Origin: Microbacterium sp. MYb45
GTDB taxonomy: Bacteria > Actinomycetota > Actinomycetes > Actinomycetales > Microbacteriaceae
Direction: 5' to 3'
NCBI RefSeq assembly: GCF_002979655.1
Contig: NZ_PCPG01000004.1
Location: forward strand, 62,001 to 126,000
DNA length: 64,000 nt
Under the pieces are notes generated by a model. That model ran no database searches and was not told where the DNA came from. It saw nothing but the letters and a program-made list of their open reading frames with translations. Shown in pieces: positions 60,469 through 64,000 of the stretch (position 1 is the stretch's first letter; each line of letters opens with the position of its first letter). The position numbers and the translations under genes were made by a program.

Positions 60469-61917
60469 GTGCCCGAAGCATCAGCGAACATCGGAGTCGT
60501 CGGACTCGCCGTCATGGGATCGAACCTCGCCCGCAACCTCGCCAGCCGCGAGGGGAACACCGTGGCGATCTTCAACCGCAGCTACGAGAAGACCCAGACG
60601 CTCCTCGACGAGCACCCCGAGGCCGGATTCGTCCCGGCCCGCACCTACCAGGAGTTCGCCGACTCGCTGCAGAAGCCGCGCACCGCGATCATCATGGTCA
60701 AGGCCGGCGGCCCGACCGACGCCGTGATCGACTCCCTGGTCGAGGTCTTCGAGCCGGGCGACATCATCGTCGACGGCGGCAACGCGTACTTCCCCGACAC
60801 GATCCGTCGCGAGAAGGCGGTCCGCGAGACCGGCATCAACTTCGTCGGCGCCGGCATCTCGGGTGGCGAGGAGGGCGCCCTGCTCGGCCCGTCGATCATG
60901 CCCGGCGGCTCGGACGAGTCCTGGGTCACGCTCGGACCGATCCTGCGCTCGATCGCGGCGGTCGCCGAGGGCGAGCCGTGCGTCACGCACGTCGGCCACG
61001 ACGGCGCCGGACACTTCGTGAAGATGGTGCACAACGGCATCGAGTACGCCGACATGCAGCTGATCGCCGAAGCGTACGACCTGATCCGCCGCGGCACGGG
61101 CAAGACCCCCGCGGAGATCGCGGAGATCTTCGCCGAGTGGAACCGTGGCGAGCTGGAGTCGTACCTGATCGAGATCACCGCCGAGGTGCTCCGCCAGGTG
61201 GATGCCGAGACCGGCAAGCCGCTCGTCGACGTGATCCTGGATCAGGCCGGCGCCAAGGGCACCGGCGCGTGGACGGTGCAGACCGCGCTCTCGCTCGGCG
61301 TCCCCGTCTCGGGCATCGCCGAGGCGACCTTCGCCCGCTCGCTCTCCTCGCACCCCGAGCAGCGCGCCGTCTCCCGCGACCTGCCGGGCCCGGAGGAGGA
61401 GTTCTCGGTCGAGGACACCGACGCGTTCATCGAAGACGTCCGCCTCGCCCTCTACGCCTCGAAGATCGTCGCGTACTCGCAGGGCTTCGACGAGATCCGC
61501 GCCGGCGCCGCCGAGTACGGCTGGAACATCGACCTCGGCGCGATCAGCAAGATCTGGCGCGGCGGCTGCATCATCCGCGCGCAGTTCCTCAACCGGATCG
61601 CCGACGCCTACGCCGAGACGCCGGAGCTGCCGGTTCTGCTCACCGCCCCGTACTTCACCGAGGCGATCACCCGCGCCCAGGCCGCCTGGCGCCGAGTCGT
61701 CATCGCGGCCGCCGAGGCCGGTATCCCGGCGCCGGCGTTCTCGTCGTCGCTGTCGTACTACGACGGCATCCGTGCCGACCGCCTCCCCGCCGCGCTCGTG
61801 CAGGGGCAGCGCGACTTCTTCGGCGCGCACACCTACAAGCGCATCGACAAGGAAGGCACCTTCCACACGCTGTGGTCGGGCGACCGCACCGAGATCGAGG
61901 CGGAAGACACGCACTGA
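60469..61917 (+). CDS. gnd: 6-phosphogluconate dehydrogenase, decarboxylating
   Basis: A 482-residue pentose-phosphate enzyme converting 6-phosphogluconate to ribulose-5-phosphate and CO2 with reduction of NADP. GLAVMGSNLARNLAS, NRSYEKTQ, VDGGNAYFPDT, GISGGEEGALLGPSIMPGG, HNGIEYADMQLIAEAYDL and the C-terminal LPAALVQGQRDFFGAHTYKR are all standard. GTG start with GAGGAG six bases upstream. It takes the gluconokinase product from the adjacent sugar-acid route. A bidirectional terminator follows. Confidence 0.97.
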   Translation: MPEASANIGVVGLAVMGSNLARNLASREGNTVAIFNRSYEKTQTLLDEHPEAGFVPARTYQEFADSLQKPRTAIIMVKAGGPTDAVIDSLVEVFEPGDIIVDGGNAYFPDTIRREKAVRETGINFVGAGISGGEEGALLGPSIMPGGSDESWVTLGPILRSIAAVAEGEPCVTHVGHDGAGHFVKMVHNGIEYADMQLIAEAYDLIRRGTGKTPAEIAEIFAEWNRGELESYLIEITAEVLRQVDAETGKPLVDVILDQAGAKGTGAWTVQTALSLGVPVSGIAEATFARSLSSHPEQRAVSRDLPGPEEEFSVEDTDAFIEDVRLALYASKIVAYSQGFDEIRAGAAEYGWNIDLGAISKIWRGGCIIRAQFLNRIADAYAETPELPVLLTAPYFTEAITRAQAAWRRVVIAAAEAGIPAPAFSSSLSYYDGIRADRLPAALVQGQRDFFGAHTYKRIDKEGTFHTLWSGDRTEIEAEDTH

Positions 61918-61925
61918 CGTCTCCT

Positions 61926-61965
61926 CACGAAGGGCCGGGCACCGCGAGGTGTCCGGCCCTTCGTG
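61926..61965. terminator. Bidirectional terminator after gnd
   Basis: CACGAAGGGCCGGGCACC pairs with GGTGTCCGGCCCTTCGTG (one G-T wobble) closed by a GCGA tetraloop. The 18-bp stem lies between the gnd stop and the convergent oxidase stop. Confidence 0.85.
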
Positions 61966-61967
61966 CA

Positions 61968-63218
61968 TCACACGAGGATGTTGTGGTTGCGCCGGAAGAT
62001 GTTCTGCGGATCCCACGCGGCCTTGGTCGCGCGCAGCCGCGTGAGCGCCTCCGCCGAGAACATCCCCGGAACCGCATCCGGCCGCTCGGTGTCGGCGAAG
62101 TTGCCGTACTCGGCCAGGCGACCGGCCCGGATGCCCTCGCCGTCCGCGTCGATCGCCGAACGGGTCTGCTCGTCGAGCATGCCGGGGATGTCGAACGCCC
62201 CGGCCATCACGAACCAGTTCGCCGCACGCGCCGGGAACGCCGTCTCCTCCTGCGCGACGTCGTGGAACGCGCCGCCCAGCGACCGGAGGAAGACCACCGA
62301 GGCCGGGTACGTGCGCCGGAACGCGACGAGCCGCTCGATCAGCGCGTCGTCGAGCTCGGCGTAGAGCCCGTTGCCGCCGAGGAAGCCGGGAGGGGCGGGC
62401 GCGTCATCCCCCTCGGACTGGGGCATCTCCATCAGGACCTCGCGATACGGCGGAGTCGTCACCTGCGTCTGCACGCCGGGGAGCGCGGAGATCGGCTCCC
62501 ACACGGCGCGCAAGCGGTCGGGCTCCGGTGCCGCCCACACCGCGCTCAGGCGCGCTCCCGCCGGTGCGCTCGGGTCCATCGGCGGCACGTCCATGTACGT
62601 GACCGTGAGCTCACGCGGAGCGTCGCGGAGCAGATCGCGCGCGGCACGCAGCACCGCGGTCGCATCACCGTCGATCACACTCTCGGCGAAGGCGATCCCG
62701 GCCAGCGGATGCGCGGCGAAGTCGAAGCGCGTGACCACGCCGAAGTTGCCGCCGCCGCCGCGCAGCGCCCAGAAGAGCTCGGGGTTCGTCTCGGAAGATG
62801 CGTCGACCACCTCGCCCGAGGCGGTGACGACCTGCGCGCCGATCAACTGGTCTGCGGCGAGACCCCAGGCCCGCACCATCCATCCGATTCCGCCACCGAG
62901 CGTGAGCCCTCCGACGCCGACCGAAGCGGTGTCGCCGGAGCTCAGCGCGAGACCGTGTGCGGCGAGGGCCGTGGCGACATCGCCCCAGACCGCTCCTCCT
63001 CCGATGCGCACGGTCGTTCCCTCGACCTCGATGCCGGACAGGCCACCGAGTTCGAGACGGATCCCGTCGGCGGGTGCGTGCGACCACGGCCCGTGCCCGC
63101 CGGCGACGACGGTCACGGGGACGGCCTCGCGGGACGCGCGTCTCACGACCTCGGCGACTTCGTCGACGGTCGAGGGACGGTGGACGGAAGGAACGGGAGC
63201 ACCAGCGCTGTCAGCCAT
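61968..63218 (-). CDS. FAD-linked oxidase, berberine-bridge-enzyme family
   Basis: A 416-residue oxidase with an N-terminal FAD_binding_4 domain (VVAGGHGPWSHAPADGI, then GGGAVWGDVATALAAHGL, SVGVGGLTLGGGIGWM, WALRGGGGNFGVVT) and a C-terminal BBE motif WDPQNIFRRNHNI. The His in GGHGPWS is where FAD is bound covalently in relatives; the second, cysteine, link is not evident. It oxidises an unknown sugar or alkaloid-like substrate. The ATG is six bases after TACCAT (63230-63225), so probably leaderless. Confidence 0.85.
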   Translation of the reverse strand: MADSAGAPVPSVHRPSTVDEVAEVVRRASREAVPVTVVAGGHGPWSHAPADGIRLELGGLSGIEVEGTTVRIGGGAVWGDVATALAAHGLALSSGDTASVGVGGLTLGGGIGWMVRAWGLAADQLIGAQVVTASGEVVDASSETNPELFWALRGGGGNFGVVTRFDFAAHPLAGIAFAESVIDGDATAVLRAARDLLRDAPRELTVTYMDVPPMDPSAPAGARLSAVWAAPEPDRLRAVWEPISALPGVQTQVTTPPYREVLMEMPQSEGDDAPAPPGFLGGNGLYAELDDALIERLVAFRRTYPASVVFLRSLGGAFHDVAQEETAFPARAANWFVMAGAFDIPGMLDEQTRSAIDADGEGIRAGRLAEYGNFADTERPDAVPGMFSAEALTRLRATKAAWDPQNIFRRNHNILV

Positions 63219-63271
63219 GGCGACATGGTAGCCAGAGCCGCCGACATCGTGCCCCCGTCCTCCGCACCGCC

Positions 63272-63997
63272 CTACTTCGTGATGTCCTGCACGACGCCCT
63301 TCGTCAGGCGCAGACGTCGAGTCGCCCGCCGGGCTACCGCCGAATCGTGGGTGACCACGATGATGGTGATGCCTTCCGCGCACAGGGACTGGAGCAGCGT
63401 CAGGATCTCGTCCCGCATGCTCTCGTCGAGGTTGCCGGTCGGCTCATCCGCGAGGAGCACCCGGGGGCGCTTCACGATCGCCCGCGCGATCGCCACACGC
63501 TGCTGCTGCCCGCCCGACAGTTCGGTGGGCAGGTGGTCGACGCGGTCGTCGAGACCGACGTGCGACAGCGCCGCCGCGACCCGCTTCCGCCGTTCCTCCC
63601 TGTCGAGGTGCAACGGCTCGAGCGCCATGTCGACGTTCTCCGCGGCGGAGAGCGTGGGGATCAGGTTGAACCCCTGGAAGACGAAGCCGATCTCCTCGGC
63701 ACGGATGCGAGCGAGCTCCTTCGCCGACGCCGAGGACAGCTCTCGACCGTCGAGCAGGAGCGAACCGGTGGAGGGAGTGTCGAGCGCACCCAGCAGCTGC
63801 AGCAGCGTCGACTTCCCTCCCCCAGTCGGGCCCTGGATCGTGACGAACTCGCCGGGCAGGATCTGCAGATCCACTCCGGTCAGCGCCTTCACGATGCGTC
63901 CTTTCTGCGTATAGGTGCGCGTCACTCCTACCGCGCGGTAGAGCGGTCGATCCTGCTCCGGACCCCCTGTGGTCTCCACGATGTCTGCCATGGTCAT
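63272..63997 (-). CDS. ABC transporter ATPase, LolD/MacB type
   Basis: A 241-residue ATPase. Walker A GPTGGGKSTLLQLLG (about 57), Q-loop FVFQGFNLIP, signature LSGGQQQRVAIARA, Walker B VLLADEPTGNLDE and H-loop VTHDSAVA. It usually pairs with an FtsX/MacB-like permease for lipoprotein or antimicrobial-peptide export. An ATG lies at 63997 and another at 63991. The right edge is near, so a start further upstream and the partner gene cannot be judged. Confidence 0.88.
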   Translation of the reverse strand: MTMADIVETTGGPEQDRPLYRAVGVTRTYTQKGRIVKALTGVDLQILPGEFVTIQGPTGGGKSTLLQLLGALDTPSTGSLLLDGRELSSASAKELARIRAEEIGFVFQGFNLIPTLSAAENVDMALEPLHLDREERRKRVAAALSHVGLDDRVDHLPTELSGGQQQRVAIARAIVKRPRVLLADEPTGNLDESMRDEILTLLQSLCAEGITIIVVTHDSAVARRATRRLRLTKGVVQDITK

Positions 63998-64000
63998 GTG

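Noticed and set aside
60393..63914. A 1173-codon open frame on the plus strand
   Set aside because: It crosses gnd in another frame, then runs antisense to the oxidase and ABC ATPase. Arg-rich at first, then antisense-like; no motif.

Overview
The window is a GC-rich, gene-dense actinobacterial chromosome segment, most likely from a Microbacterium-like member of Microbacteriaceae. The basis is codon use, many GTG starts, an AccD/AccE/biotinylated-alpha carboxylase set, a mycothiol-era style LpdA homologue, and many genes that appear to be read from leaderless transcripts. Parts of the order (accD-accE, maf, accA; lpdA, purine nucleoside phosphorylase, phosphohexomutase; add-deoA-cdd next to sdhCDAB) match, from memory, the order in mycobacteria, so much of this is an old conserved neighbourhood. 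I saw no tRNA, rRNA, IS element, prophage or CRISPR array, and no gene-free stretch over 300 bp. Both ends cut ABC transporter loci.

Layout. 1-2112: ABC exporter whose ATPase carries a long Lys/Ala/Thr-rich N-terminus (minus strand). 2360-6006: nucleotidyltransferase, a hydrophobic protein of unknown function, and acyl-CoA carboxylase beta and epsilon. 6013-10412: ROK regulator, then a response regulator, histidine kinase and membrane-partner operon. 10453-14207: RNA methyltransferase, Maf and the biotin carboxylase/carrier subunit. 14278-18544: LpdA-like flavoprotein; purine nucleoside phosphorylase, phosphohexomutase and an HPr-like protein. 18553-26135: a complete mannitol phosphotransferase locus (MtlR; EIIB-like, HPr, enzyme I, MtlA, MtlF, MtlD). 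26222-30182: flavin monooxygenase, bile-acid-type symporter, epimerase and a hydrolase. 30186-40426 (minus): a nucleoside ABC importer followed by cytidine deaminase, pyrimidine phosphorylase, adenosine deaminase, a NodB-type deacetylase and a PfkB kinase. 40587-45377: mannose-1-phosphate guanylyltransferase and succinate dehydrogenase sdhCDAB. 45522-52885: YihY-like protein, exonuclease III, an SRPBCC/DUF4166 operon, TrpS, a small membrane protein, Pth, ribosomal protein L25 and a 41-residue membrane protein. 52909-61917: a sugar-acid cluster (gluconokinase, zinc dehydrogenase, FAH-family protein, SDR, MHS transporter, IclR regulator, two hydroxyacid dehydrogenases) beside 6-phosphogluconate dehydrogenase. 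61968-64000: FAD-linked oxidase and a LolD/MacB-type ATPase.

How the genes work together. Three catabolic modules feed central metabolism. Mannitol is taken up and phosphorylated by a PTS whose general and specific parts lie in one operon, and is then oxidised to fructose-6-phosphate. Nucleosides are imported, deaminated and phosphorolysed to pentose-1-phosphates, which a mutase can convert to the 5-phosphates. Idonate/ketogluconate-type acids are probably reduced to gluconate, phosphorylated and decarboxylated by Gnd. Paired CCGTTGGA-like sites at a fixed 19-bp period occur at two promoters of the sugar-acid cluster and suggest one IclR regulon. At least 18 genes have a TANNNT-like -10 hexamer ending 6 or 7 nt before the start codon, which points to widespread leaderless transcription.
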